Below are positions 8,722 through 17,599 of a stretch of DNA of 64,000 bases, in pieces. The DNA comes from Dyadobacter endophyticus (lineage in GTDB: Bacteria; Bacteroidota; Bacteroidia; Cytophagales; Spirosomataceae). The DNA is taken from contig NZ_BMIA01000001.1 of assembly GCF_014641595.1 (NCBI RefSeq), positions 2,480,426 to 2,544,425 on the forward strand, read 5' to 3'. Each line of letters starts with the position of its first letter. Positions within the stretch are counted from its first letter, which is position 1. Position numbers and translations under genes: made by a program. The notes under the pieces are model-generated. The model saw nothing but the letters and a program-made list of their open reading frames with translations, did no database searches and had not been told where the DNA came from.

Positions 8722-10485
8722 CTATAAATTTTTCAGACGTGGATTCTTACCCAATACTTGGTTTGGGTCAACGGGGACTTCAATGAGCATGGAGCGGGAC
8801 GGCCTGTCGTTTACTTTACGCAGTATTTCCTCAAGATTACCGAGGTCGGGCGCGAGGCGTATTGCATCCCAGTCGTTTGCCCGGGCAATCGCGCAGTAAT
8901 CGACGGCGTCGAGCCGGGAATGGTAATAGGCGGTTCCAACATCGGGCAAAACCTTTCTTAGGCCCTGTTCCACAATACCGAATGTCTCGTTATTGAGCAG
9001 GAACACCACCAATCCCAAGCTACTCACCTCCGCCAGAGAGCCGGAAAACAGCCGAAAACAGCCGTCGCCGGTAAACAAAAACACTTGCCGGTCGGGATCG
9101 GCCAGTTTGGCGCCAATGGCAACCCCAAAGGCACCGCCCATCGCCGAACCGCGATATAGTGAGTAAAAGCGGATATTGTTGTTGGGCCGCTGGGTTACGT
9201 ATTGGCGGTCTTTGTAAGCCAGGCACGTATCATCGATCCCGATAGAACCCTGCGGCCACCATTGATCGAGGCGTTGGTAAAGCGCAGCCATATCGGCATA
9301 GTTGCCCCGGGCATTGTCAAAAGGCAAATCGTTCAGGTTCCGGGGTGCCGGCTCCGTGGGTATATTGGTAAATGGGCGTTCGGCTACGTCGTCAATCAAT
9401 GTCTGCAGCGACGAATCCAGCGGAGCATGCATTTGATAATACCTGCCTTCCACAACGTGCCGCAAGCTATTGTCGACAAATCCGTAAGCCTGGGAAATAT
9501 TGCTGAAATGAAATGTAGCGGATGCAGGAATCTTCTTAAAATTGACCGTGTACTCGTCGGGACACGCGCCGACAACCAGCAACACATCACTATCTCCCAA
9601 TGAATTGTAAAGCGAAATAGCCCTGTCATTACCTCCGAAAGAAATATAACCATAGCCATAAGGATTGTCGCGGCTTACGGCATTGGCGCCATTGATGCTC
9701 CATATCGTGGCACCATGCAGCACCTTGCTGAGCCGGGTAGTCAGGTCGGTGGCGTTGGGGTAGCGTGCCATTTCCTCACCCACGAAGATCACTACACGCT
9801 TACCCTCCGTTTCCCTCCTGAATGCATCCAGGAACGCTTCGGAATAATGATTTTCGATGACGGGGATGTCAGGTATAGCGGTAGGGATATCAGGCCCTGT
9901 TTGTGAAACGCTGAGCCCTTCATTATCCAGAACCAGCACAACCGGCTTCGAGCGGTCCAGCTGCGCCTTTGCCAGCGAGAGCTGTTCGGTTAAAGTTATC
10001 TGGTTATCCAGCACAAAAACAGATTCAGGTAATTCGGCGCGCAATTGCATTACGATATTGCTGCCATAAGCTGTGGTGTCTTGCAGGGGCGAGAAGCCTG
10101 CGGTACTCCCGTTCGAGACCGGTACTACATATACGGCGGGGATGTCATGCAGCTTGGCATCGCTTAACCCGCAGCAGATAAGCTTGGTAGCTGCGCCGGT
10201 GGTCGCAACAGAAGCCGCTATTTTGCCGCTCCCCAGGTAGTAGCCCAAAGGAATAAATCCCGCCGTGTATTCCCCGATGGTCAGAAAAGAGGGCGTTTCG
10301 ATCGCGCCCTGATCAAGGGGGTCCAGATATTTGAGCAAATGGATCACTCCTCCCCCATTTACACCCGCATATAATCGGATTCCCCAGTTGTTTAATGTGT
10401 TAATAATGGTCTGATAGCTGTCTAGACTAAATTGTTCTTCCAATGCGGTGGCAAAGGACGCGGATTCGCTCACTTCGGGATTCAT
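8722..10485 (-). CDS. Thiamine-diphosphate-dependent decarboxylase/synthase-like enzyme
   Basis: 587 residues with the three-domain layout of the acetolactate synthase / pyruvate decarboxylase superfamily. The Pyr domain is at about 20-190 and contains the ThDP-activating Glu72 in FLTIGEYTAGF; a central domain follows at about 210-360; the PP domain is at about 400-560 with the ThDP/Mg motif running from GDGCFRLF (about residue 472) to LLNNETFG. No FAD site is obvious. I cannot assign a substrate: it could be a 2-keto-acid decarboxylase or a carboligase. The ATG at 10485 lies about 60 bp from a good -7 element and a 33-bp near-palindrome. The MEKHLA gene follows at once. Confidence 0.82.
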   Translation of the reverse strand: MNPEVSESASFATALEEQFSLDSYQTIINTLNNWGIRLYAGVNGGGVIHLLKYLDPLDQGAIETPSFLTIGEYTAGFIPLGYYLGSGKIAASVATTGAATKLICCGLSDAKLHDIPAVYVVPVSNGSTAGFSPLQDTTAYGSNIVMQLRAELPESVFVLDNQITLTEQLSLAKAQLDRSKPVVLVLDNEGLSVSQTGPDIPTAIPDIPVIENHYSEAFLDAFRRETEGKRVVIFVGEEMARYPNATDLTTRLSKVLHGATIWSINGANAVSRDNPYGYGYISFGGNDRAISLYNSLGDSDVLLVVGACPDEYTVNFKKIPASATFHFSNISQAYGFVDNSLRHVVEGRYYQMHAPLDSSLQTLIDDVAERPFTNIPTEPAPRNLNDLPFDNARGNYADMAALYQRLDQWWPQGSIGIDDTCLAYKDRQYVTQRPNNNIRFYSLYRGSAMGGAFGVAIGAKLADPDRQVFLFTGDGCFRLFSGSLAEVSSLGLVVFLLNNETFGIVEQGLRKVLPDVGTAYYHSRLDAVDYCAIARANDWDAIRLAPDLGNLEEILRKVNDRPSRSMLIEVPVDPNQVLGKNPRLKNL

Positions 10486-10546
10486 AACGATGTGCTTGCT
10501 GAGTAAATGTTTAATTTAACTGTTTCCTGGTCCGGACCGATGCGAG

Positions 10547-10554
10547 CAAAAGTA
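10547..10554 (-). promoter_or_regulatory. Candidate -7 promoter element for the ThDP-MEKHLA operon
   Basis: On the minus strand the bases read TACTTTTG, an exact match to the Bacteroidota -7 consensus TAnnTTTG, about 60 bp before the enzyme's start codon. A TTTG lies about 24 bases further upstream, a little farther than the usual spacing, so the -33 part is uncertain. The element borders the palindrome at 10556-10588. Confidence 0.45.
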
Positions 10555-10555
10555 G

Positions 10556-10588
10556 AAATAGTTTGATAATTAATTTGTCAAACTATTT
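10556..10588. promoter_or_regulatory. 33-bp near-palindrome, candidate operator
   Basis: The arms AAATAGTTTGA (10556-10566) and TCAAACTATTT (10578-10588) are perfect inverted repeats of 11 bases. The 11-base AT-rich spacer is itself mostly symmetric. The element lies just upstream of the -7 box, where a repressor or activator would control the ThDP-MEKHLA operon. It lacks a T-tract and the GC content of a terminator. No dedicated one-component regulator gene is adjacent, so the binding protein is unknown. Confidence 0.6.
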
Positions 10589-10798
10589 GCAATGAAATAG
10601 TAGATATTAATCTATAAATCAGTATCGATTCTGTTTGTGGAATATTTGAGTTCTGCGCTCGGCGGAGCCCTGGTGGTCGGTAGAAGGATTGCGGGAGCCC
10701 GTTAAATAGGATGTTCTTGCCCCAGAGTCCGGCATTTGATAATATTGCATTTCCTTCCTCGCGATATTCTTGCTGGCACCCAACTAACTTACTTATTT
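10589..10798. other. Intergenic spacer between divergent operons
   Basis: This is the rest of the 313-bp gap between the ThDP gene and the response regulator. I see no open frame with coding character, no RNA gene and no clear TAnnTTTG box for the rightward regulator. An in-frame ATG at 10736 would extend that regulator into this stretch by 21 residues, but the extension does not look like receiver sequence. Confidence 0.5.
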
Positions 10799-11503
10799 AT
10801 GGAACAGCCACACTTGTTGTTCATCGATGATGAAGTTCAATACAGTGAACTGACGAAGGAGTACCTCGAAATGAAGGGATGCAGGGTAATGCTCAAACAC
10901 GACGGACAGGCAGGGCTCGACGCATTTAAGTCACACCCCTTCGATTTATGCGTTCTGGACATTAAAATGCCTAAAAAGGACGGCTTTACGTTGGCAGAAG
11001 AGATCAAGCAGATCGATGAAGCAATCCCCATTATTTTTCTGACCGGGCAGTCACTCAAAGAGGATAAAATCAGGGGCCTGATGCTCGGAGCGGACGATTA
11101 CCTCACCAAGCCGTTCAGTATGGAAGAGCTCTATTTGCGGATCAGGGCCATTCTCAAACGGGTGAAAGTGCAGGAAAAAACACGTGTGTGCGACCAGTAC
11201 GAGTGGGGACAGTCCCGTTTCGATCCCGAACTGCGGCAACTCGTCGTTTCCGGCGAGACTATCAAACTAACCTCTATCGAGGCCAAACTCCTGAAATTGT
11301 TTTGTGAACACCAGAATAAAGTCCTCACGCGCGACGTCGCGATGATCGGCATCTGGGGTGACGAGGAACATTACCGCGGATACAGCCTCAATGTGTACGT
11401 CAGCAAGTTAAGGAAGTTCTTAAAGGCGGACCCGGCAGTAGAGATCCTGAATTTGCATGGCGAGGGTTATAAACTCATTTTCAAACCGGGTGTTGCTTCG
11501 TGA
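10799..11503 (+). CDS. Response regulator, receiver plus winged-helix output
   Basis: I take the ATG at 10799, so the protein begins MEQPHLLFIDDE directly at the first receiver strand; an upstream in-frame ATG at 10736 adds an unrelated leader. It has 234 residues: a receiver with the acidic pair in FIDDE and Asp54 in CVLDIKMPKKDG, a Lys in YLTKPF, then an OmpR-type winged helix (VYVSKLRKFL, HGEGYKL). The stop overlaps the start of the HPt gene (TGATG), so the two are translationally coupled. With the convergent hybrid kinase at 11817 they complete a His-Asp-His-Asp relay, in which this protein would be the final regulator. The relay is inference from gene order. Confidence 0.92.
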   Translation: MEQPHLLFIDDEVQYSELTKEYLEMKGCRVMLKHDGQAGLDAFKSHPFDLCVLDIKMPKKDGFTLAEEIKQIDEAIPIIFLTGQSLKEDKIRGLMLGADDYLTKPFSMEELYLRIRAILKRVKVQEKTRVCDQYEWGQSRFDPELRQLVVSGETIKLTSIEAKLLKLFCEHQNKVLTRDVAMIGIWGDEEHYRGYSLNVYVSKLRKFLKADPAVEILNLHGEGYKLIFKPGVAS

Positions 11504-11811
11504 TGGACCTTTCGCTGCTTGGCAATCTGATGGGCGACGACCAGCAGCTGGTCGAGCGCTTCGTGGCTATCTTCAAAACCCAGGTACCCGGCCAGGTGTC
11601 CATGCTTCCGGAGCTCTGCGAGGCACAGGACTGGGAAGGACTTTCAACGGCGCTGCACAGCTTGAAAACGCAATTCAACTACGTAGGAATGAATGGATTT
11701 GCCGAGCAAATGCGTAGCCTGGAAGAACAGGTCGACAGCGGACAAACCGATGGAATTTCCTTACAGATCCGAAACTTCACGCAGGAATTTCAACAATCCT
11801 GGCAGCCGTAA
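11503..11811 (+). CDS. Stand-alone HPt phosphotransfer protein
   Basis: 102 residues from the ATG at 11503; a GTG one codon earlier is also possible. The helical protein carries the HPt signature LHSLKTQFNYVG, that is H-x-x-K-x6-G, with His52 as the likely phosphoryl carrier. It is small enough to be a single four-helix bundle with no other domain. It is coupled to the response regulator upstream, and its stop is 5 bp from the stop of the giant hybrid kinase on the other strand, whose C-terminal receiver has no HPt domain of its own. It therefore probably carries phosphate from that receiver to the regulator. Confidence 0.85.
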   Translation: MDLSLLGNLMGDDQQLVERFVAIFKTQVPGQVSMLPELCEAQDWEGLSTALHSLKTQFNYVGMNGFAEQMRSLEEQVDSGQTDGISLQIRNFTQEFQQSWQP

Positions 11812-11816
11812 CCAGC

Positions 11817-14800
11817 TCATTCAAATGTGCCGGCCTGGCTTGCCGGCAATAGCTTCCTCATTTTGTATTTCAATTTCTTAGCTTCAATGGGCTTGGTAAT
11901 GTAGTCGTCCATACCGGCGTCCAGGCATTTTTGCGCTTCGGAGGGATTGGCGTTGGATGTAAATGCCAGTATCGGCACGCGGCGGCCGTTTTCACGTGCA
12001 CGAATGGCCCGCGTGGCGCTGTAACCGTCCATTACAGGCATTTTCACGTCCATCAGTACAATATCGAAATCACCGTCAGCCAGTTTTTGCAATGCGATCT
12101 CCCCATTGTCGGCAATCGTCACGCTGACGTCGCGGATCAACTTCTTCAAAGTTTCTTCCGCTACCACCTGGTTAAACAGATTATCTTCAACCAGCAATAC
12201 CGCCAGCCCGGTAAGCGGCGTGTCGTCCCCGGCCTCGGCATGGTCTTCGGACGGGTTGCATATCTGAAATGTGAGGTCGAAACTAAAAGTGGTCCCCTGC
12301 CCTGGCCGGCTTTGGACCTGCATCCGTCCGCCCTGTTCTTCCACCAGTTTTTTGGCAATAAAAAGCCCCAAACCGGTACCCGACTGCCTGCTGTTCGAAT
12401 CGTCGTCGATCCGGGCGAAGGTCTCGAAGATGTATTCCAGCTTGTCTTCGGCGATGCCGATGCCGGTATCATTCACGGCGAATTGCAGTTGCTCGCACGT
12501 CCCGTCGCGCGAGGCAACGCCTGCACGAATGGATACGGAGCCATTTTCGGTAAATTTCACTGCATTACCGGCCAGATTCAGCAGAATCTGGTGGAGCCGG
12601 ATCGGGTCGCCGATCAGTTGCGGGCTCACGTCGGGATCTACGGAAATTTCGAGCTTCAAGCCTTTTTCTTCCGCTATTACCCTCAGAATGTAGCCCAGCC
12701 GCTCCAACCGGTCGCGAACCTCGAAGGGTTTATTTACAAATGAAAATTTGCCCGCCTCGATTTTCGAATAGTCGAGAATATCGTTGATAATGGCCAGCAG
12801 GTTTTCCGAAGAATAGCGGATGCCCTTGGCATATTCCAGTTGCTTGTCGTTGAGGGGAGTATCAAAAATCAGTTCGGACATTCCCAGAATCGCTGTCATC
12901 GGTGTCCTGATCTCATGGCTCATATTGGCAAAAAACTGCTCTTTGAACCGTGATTTCTGCTCCACAAGTTGCTTCTGCCGCTCTATTTCTTCCTTTTGAA
13001 TCTGGATTTCAGCCGTTCTGACGGCCACTTTCTGTTCCAGCTTTTCATACAAAATCGCATTTTCGATCGCCACCGCTATCTGCCCTGAGAGGAGTTTGAT
13101 CAACTGGGTGCGTTCCTGGGTAAAAACCCCCGTCGCCAGGTTGTTTTCCAGATAGAGCGCGCCAACGACTTTCCCCTGATTTAATGCGGGGATACACAAG
13201 GCTGAGCGAACGCCCCGGACAGCCACTACCGGGTCGCTTTTGAATTCACTCAACTGCGCATCCGGTAAAACAATATCGGTCTTGTTCAGGAAAACATGCT
13301 CAATAATGCCCGGCGGAACCGATACCGATTCGGCTAAAGGGATTTTCCGAATATCGGTCCGTTCGTTCACCACCGACCGCGTCGCTTCGATCATCAGTTC
13401 TCCGCCCCAGTCTATGATGAAGTAACCCGATTGTGCACCTGCGTTTTCGATCGCGAACTGCATGAGTTTTTCCATGAGCTGATCAAAAATAACCTCGCTT
13501 GAAATGGCCGCGGAAGTCTTCATTAATGTCGACAGATCGAGCGTCGATGCAATGCTTTCGCCGGCATTCAGCGGTGCTGTTTTTCCGTGCTCTTCCATGG
13601 AGTGGGCTATTGCGGGGAACGCGGCGAGCAATTGTCGCTCCTTTAATACGCACCCCCACTCGTGGTAGCCGTCCAGCGCGGCGCGCAGGTAAAAGTCGGC
13701 CGCTTTTCCCTGCCCTTTTTCAACCCAATACCTGCCGCAGAGCTCATGTGCGAGCGCGGCCTCATGTGCGTGACCATTTGCCTGCGCCGCGACAATGGCC
13801 TGGTCGAAACAGGCAATGGCCTGGCTGCCTTTACCTTCAATGGCCATAATCTCGGCATCGAGCAGGTAATAGCGGTGCGCAAAGTTGACGGGAACCGTTG
13901 CCGCCAGTTTTTGCAACTTTCTCAACTGGGCCTTGGCCGAACGGATATGTCGCGGGTTACGGTCGCCCGCGCGATGTAAGCCCACATTGACCAACCCCAG
14001 AAAGAAAGTGTACAGCGGATCAAAAAGTGATGCCTTTACGGCATCGAGGTAAACTGAGGCATGTGTAGCATGCAGCATTGCCCGGGATGGGTTTCCGTCG
14101 AGGTATGCGATAATCATTTTATAGACAAAACAGGCAAACATCCGTGACCGGTCCTTTTGAGCCAGGATTGCCGCAAAATCAGGTTTTTCATCAAAATAAG
14201 GCCCTGAAAGTGTCGCGGGGTCGTCGGTGTTGCCGAGGAGGCTGGCGATTATCTGGATAAATGGCTCGTTGTGATGGGTTGTGTGCTCGCGGGAAAGTGC
14301 CCGCGGCGGCTCATTGAACCGCATGATCTCATGCTTGACCCAATGCAGGTTTTTCCCAGACAGCATTAAATGAAAGGCGTAGCTGTTAGACGCATAGGTG
14401 CAATACTCTAGATCACCCATTTCAATGCCCGTCAGGTACGACTTCCGCAATGGTTCGAGGGAATCGTTGATATGCTGGCCCCACGGGCGGTTCACGATGT
14501 TGTACACCAGCAAAGTCCTTTCGCGCGCTACGCCGCCGGCTTGCTCGGCCAGTTTCAGGGCAAGATTGCCATAGCGGTAACAGGCCGCGGGATTCGTTTC
14601 GACGGCATTGACTATCGCCCCATAGGTTGCAAATGTGATCGCCGATTCCGCCGCCACACCATGCCTGAGTGAAAGCTCCACCATTTTGATAACCATCAGC
14701 GGATACAGCGCGGGGATCCTGGCATACACAATGGCGGTGATGTTCTGCAACACCCGCATAGCCGCCAGCGCGCGAACATCCGTCATGGCCGGCAGCAGCA

Positions 14801-17423
14801 ACAGCGATTCGATCGTTCTCCCGCGCAGCCACCATTTCGATTTCAGATAGGCAGTAATAATATGTACATTGCCGGGTCGGCCGGGAAAACGGATGCCCAG
14901 CTCGCGCAGAACAGCGAGGGCAATTTCAATAGCAGCGCCTTCCTGTTCACTTAAAATAAGACACCGGATCTGAACGTCGTAGATTTCCACCTTGTCTTCG
15001 AGCCGGTTGGCACGGGCAAGTATCTCCCCCGCGATGGCCAGGCAAACCTCGTGATGACCTGCCAGATAAGCGCTCTCTGCGCATTGAATACCGAGGGAGA
15101 ACGCAAGCGGGTAATCATCCTGCCAGTCTTCCTGCCTAAGCAGCTCCCTGCCCTTTTTAAAATAGGCGAATGCCACCGAATAGGCTGCCGATGCCTTGGC
15201 CTTTTCGCCGGCGTCACAATTGAGGCGGGCGATCCGGCGGCGCTCGGAGGCGGCCTCGTATTCGGGGCAGTAATTCAGGTGATTGACTATCTCGAAAAGC
15301 TGCTGTCCCCGTTCCTCCGCCGAAAGCCTTTCGAGGAGAAAATAGCCAGTGTTCAGGTGGGTATCGGTCTGTTCCCCAACCGTAAGCAGGTCATAGGCCG
15401 CAGCCTGAACCTGATCGTGCACAAAAATGTATCTGTTTTGAACCAGGTAATGCGCTTCCGGCTGCCGGCTTGCGACGACGCGGAGCAGGTGTTCGGTTAC
15501 AGCCTCCTGGACATCCTCCCCCGTTTCCTGCGGGGTTTTGTCCAGCAGCGCCGACAACACCACCAGATCGAATTCGGTACCGATGCAGGAGGCGGTGGTC
15601 AGCGCTTTCCGGGCCGCGGGAGAAAGGCTGGTGATCTTGGTGGCCAGCAAATGCTGGGAGGAAACCGATTTCGTGTCGCTGTTTAGCCGTTCCAGGTCCC
15701 ATAACCATTTCTTCTCCTTCGCATCGTAGGTGATCATCGCCTGGTGATAGTACCTTTGAAGGGTTTCCGACACAAAGTAGGGATTACCCAACGTTCCTGC
15801 CAGAACCACCTCCGCCAATGGCATTGCTGCACTTGCAGGACATGAAAAAGTATCAGCCACGAGTTCTGAAATGGTCTCTTTATGCAAAGGAAGAAGTGCG
15901 ATCTGGGTCAGGCGGGACTGGCTTTTATCGAGTTCCCGGATGGCCGTCCGGAGGGGGTGCGCGGCCGGGACTTCATTGTCGCGATAGGTGCCAATTATGA
16001 GCAGATTCCTCCCCTCTACCGAATGCGTAACGCGGCTCAGGAAACGCAGGCTGGAAAGGTCGGCCCAATGCAAATCGTCGAGGAATATGACCAGCGGGTG
16101 TTCTGGTTTGGTAAAAACATTAATAAAATTGGTAAATACATTTACGAACCGGTTCTGCGCTTCCAGCGGCGAAAGGCGTTCTACGGCAGGCTGGCGCCCA
16201 ATGAGATGTTGCAACTCGGGAATAACGTCAACAATAATCTGCCCAAAAGGCCCTAGCGCGCCTGCAATGGTCTTTTTCCAGTGAGCTGCATCGCCCTGCG
16301 ATATCTTGCACACCAGCTCTTTGAAGGATTTGATCACCCCTTCGAACGGAATATTTTGGACATACTGATCAAATTTCCCGGAAATAAAGAGCGCCCCGAC
16401 GGCTTCCAATCGTTGCTGCACGGCGGCGACCAGCGACGATTTCCCGATCCCCGATTGCCCCGATACCAGCACCAGCTCATTGGCCTCGTGAATGCGTGCG
16501 TAGGCGGCCAGTATCTGCGCCACCTCATCCGCGCGCCCGTAAAGGCCGTCGGATATTCTGAAAACGCCGGGTTGATCGGCCTTGCCGGCCACAAAATCTT
16601 CCGACAAAAGCCCATTGCTTTTACAGATCGCCAGGTCCGCCAGTATGCCGCGGGTGGTCTGATAACGGTCTTCCGGCTTCTTCGCCAACAGTTTCAGTAC
16701 AATGCTTGAAAGCGCGGACGGTCCTTCGGAAAGGCGCCCGGGCGTACGCGCAATGTGCGCATGTACGAGTTCATTCGGGTCGGTGCTGTCAAACGGCAAT
16801 TTGCCGGTGAAAAGGCGGTAAAACAACACGCCCAGGTGGTAATACTCGGAGCGATAATCGACCGGGACGTCGATAAGCCCGCTTTGCTCGGGGGCAATGT
16901 AATGCAGATCGATAGCCGAGTGGTGGCCCAAGACGCCAGGATCGGTGGCCGACGGCCGTGCATGGAGCATGTCTGCGAGCCGGATGCTTGCTGTCGAAGG
17001 ATCGATCAACAAGTGTGCCGGGCGGAAGTCGGAGTGCGTAATGCCCTGGTAATGCAGTTCCTCCACGATCAGAACGAGCTCTTCTGCGATCGCAATGCCG
17101 GTGGGAATGTCTATTTCATTGGTATCCAGATATTGCTCTAACAGCATACCGTCGAAATAGTCCAATTCGGTAATGTGGTAGCTTTCTGTCCGCACGAACC
17201 GCCGGGTATTCAGAATGCGGTCGAACCGCCGGGTATTTAGCCAGGCGAATCCCTCGGACGACCGGTCGTACACCTGCTCGCTCCCGGCGGAAACGGGGAC
17301 TGCTTTTAAGATGACTTTTTCGCCCGTGCTTTCACGCACCGCCGAAAAAAAAACGCGGCTCCGGTCTTTATAAAGTTCCTGCGTGACCCGGTAGTCCGGC
17401 ACTTGTATGTTGTCGAGACTCAT
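11817..17423 (-). CDS. Giant fusion: Ser/Thr kinase-like domain, AAA ATPase, GAF, histidine kinase, receiver
   Basis: 1868 residues. Order: kinase-like domain at about 10-275 (VILK with Lys40; catalytic-loop counterpart HSDFRPAH at 130-137); AAA/STAND-type ATPase with Walker A GQSGIGKSS at about 323-331 and Walker B VIFLDDLHWAD at about 445; a long helical, TPR-like middle at about 650-1240; GAF at about 1310-1455; coiled coil; HisKA (ANMSHEIRTPM, His at about 1500); ATPase domain with GTGLGLFIAKK; receiver with Asp at about 1790 (IVLMDVKMPVMDG). There is no membrane segment, so it is cytoplasmic. Such fusions are known in cyanobacteria and other bacteria. The kinase-like domain is degenerate: the expected Asn of the catalytic loop is His, and DFG is replaced by ADML. 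It converges with the HPt/regulator pair. Confidence 0.92.
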   Translation of the reverse strand: MSLDNIQVPDYRVTQELYKDRSRVFFSAVRESTGEKVILKAVPVSAGSEQVYDRSSEGFAWLNTRRFDRILNTRRFVRTESYHITELDYFDGMLLEQYLDTNEIDIPTGIAIAEELVLIVEELHYQGITHSDFRPAHLLIDPSTASIRLADMLHARPSATDPGVLGHHSAIDLHYIAPEQSGLIDVPVDYRSEYYHLGVLFYRLFTGKLPFDSTDPNELVHAHIARTPGRLSEGPSALSSIVLKLLAKKPEDRYQTTRGILADLAICKSNGLLSEDFVAGKADQPGVFRISDGLYGRADEVAQILAAYARIHEANELVLVSGQSGIGKSSLVAAVQQRLEAVGALFISGKFDQYVQNIPFEGVIKSFKELVCKISQGDAAHWKKTIAGALGPFGQIIVDVIPELQHLIGRQPAVERLSPLEAQNRFVNVFTNFINVFTKPEHPLVIFLDDLHWADLSSLRFLSRVTHSVEGRNLLIIGTYRDNEVPAAHPLRTAIRELDKSQSRLTQIALLPLHKETISELVADTFSCPASAAMPLAEVVLAGTLGNPYFVSETLQRYYHQAMITYDAKEKKWLWDLERLNSDTKSVSSQHLLATKITSLSPAARKALTTASCIGTEFDLVVLSALLDKTPQETGEDVQEAVTEHLLRVVASRQPEAHYLVQNRYIFVHDQVQAAAYDLLTVGEQTDTHLNTGYFLLERLSAEERGQQLFEIVNHLNYCPEYEAASERRRIARLNCDAGEKAKASAAYSVAFAYFKKGRELLRQEDWQDDYPLAFSLGIQCAESAYLAGHHEVCLAIAGEILARANRLEDKVEIYDVQIRCLILSEQEGAAIEIALAVLRELGIRFPGRPGNVHIITAYLKSKWWLRGRTIESLLLLPAMTDVRALAAMRVLQNITAIVYARIPALYPLMVIKMVELSLRHGVAAESAITFATYGAIVNAVETNPAACYRYGNLALKLAEQAGGVARERTLLVYNIVNRPWGQHINDSLEPLRKSYLTGIEMGDLEYCTYASNSYAFHLMLSGKNLHWVKHEIMRFNEPPRALSREHTTHHNEPFIQIIASLLGNTDDPATLSGPYFDEKPDFAAILAQKDRSRMFACFVYKMIIAYLDGNPSRAMLHATHASVYLDAVKASLFDPLYTFFLGLVNVGLHRAGDRNPRHIRSAKAQLRKLQKLAATVPVNFAHRYYLLDAEIMAIEGKGSQAIACFDQAIVAAQANGHAHEAALAHELCGRYWVEKGQGKAADFYLRAALDGYHEWGCVLKERQLLAAFPAIAHSMEEHGKTAPLNAGESIASTLDLSTLMKTSAAISSEVIFDQLMEKLMQFAIENAGAQSGYFIIDWGGELMIEATRSVVNERTDIRKIPLAESVSVPPGIIEHVFLNKTDIVLPDAQLSEFKSDPVVAVRGVRSALCIPALNQGKVVGALYLENNLATGVFTQERTQLIKLLSGQIAVAIENAILYEKLEQKVAVRTAEIQIQKEEIERQKQLVEQKSRFKEQFFANMSHEIRTPMTAILGMSELIFDTPLNDKQLEYAKGIRYSSENLLAIINDILDYSKIEAGKFSFVNKPFEVRDRLERLGYILRVIAEEKGLKLEISVDPDVSPQLIGDPIRLHQILLNLAGNAVKFTENGSVSIRAGVASRDGTCEQLQFAVNDTGIGIAEDKLEYIFETFARIDDDSNSRQSGTGLGLFIAKKLVEEQGGRMQVQSRPGQGTTFSFDLTFQICNPSEDHAEAGDDTPLTGLAVLLVEDNLFNQVVAEETLKKLIRDVSVTIADNGEIALQKLADGDFDIVLMDVKMPVMDGYSATRAIRARENGRRVPILAFTSNANPSEAQKCLDAGMDDYITKPIEAKKLKYKMRKLLPASQAGTFE
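17195..17237 (-). repeat. In-frame 27-bp duplication inside the giant kinase gene
   Basis: The 16-base string CGAACCGCCGGGTATT occurs at 17195-17210 and again at 17222-17237, a period of 27 bases. In the protein it gives LNTRRF twice, nine residues apart (residues about 62-76), inside the N-terminal lobe of the kinase-like domain. It looks like a small local duplication. Confidence 0.7.
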
Positions 17424-17539
17424 TACATCTTAAAATATTCAGTTTCAAAGCAATGCAAAGGTAACTTCCAGACAATACCGTCAAATGGAGCCTGCCTGAT
17501 TTTTATATTTTTTTATACTTTTTAAGGAGTTCTTACCAC

Positions 17540-17567
17540 TTGGCACCAGTCGGTGACGGTACCTTTG
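17540..17567 (+). promoter_or_regulatory. Candidate promoter for the StyA-like monooxygenase
   Basis: TTG at 17540-17542, 17 bases of spacer, then TACCTTTG at 17560-17567 fit the Bacteroidota pattern TTG-N17-23-TAnnTTTG. The start codon of the downstream gene is 33 bp from the -7 box, leaving a short leader. Confidence 0.5.
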
Positions 17568-17599
17568 TCAGCATCAAATGAAATCAAACACATCGGACA

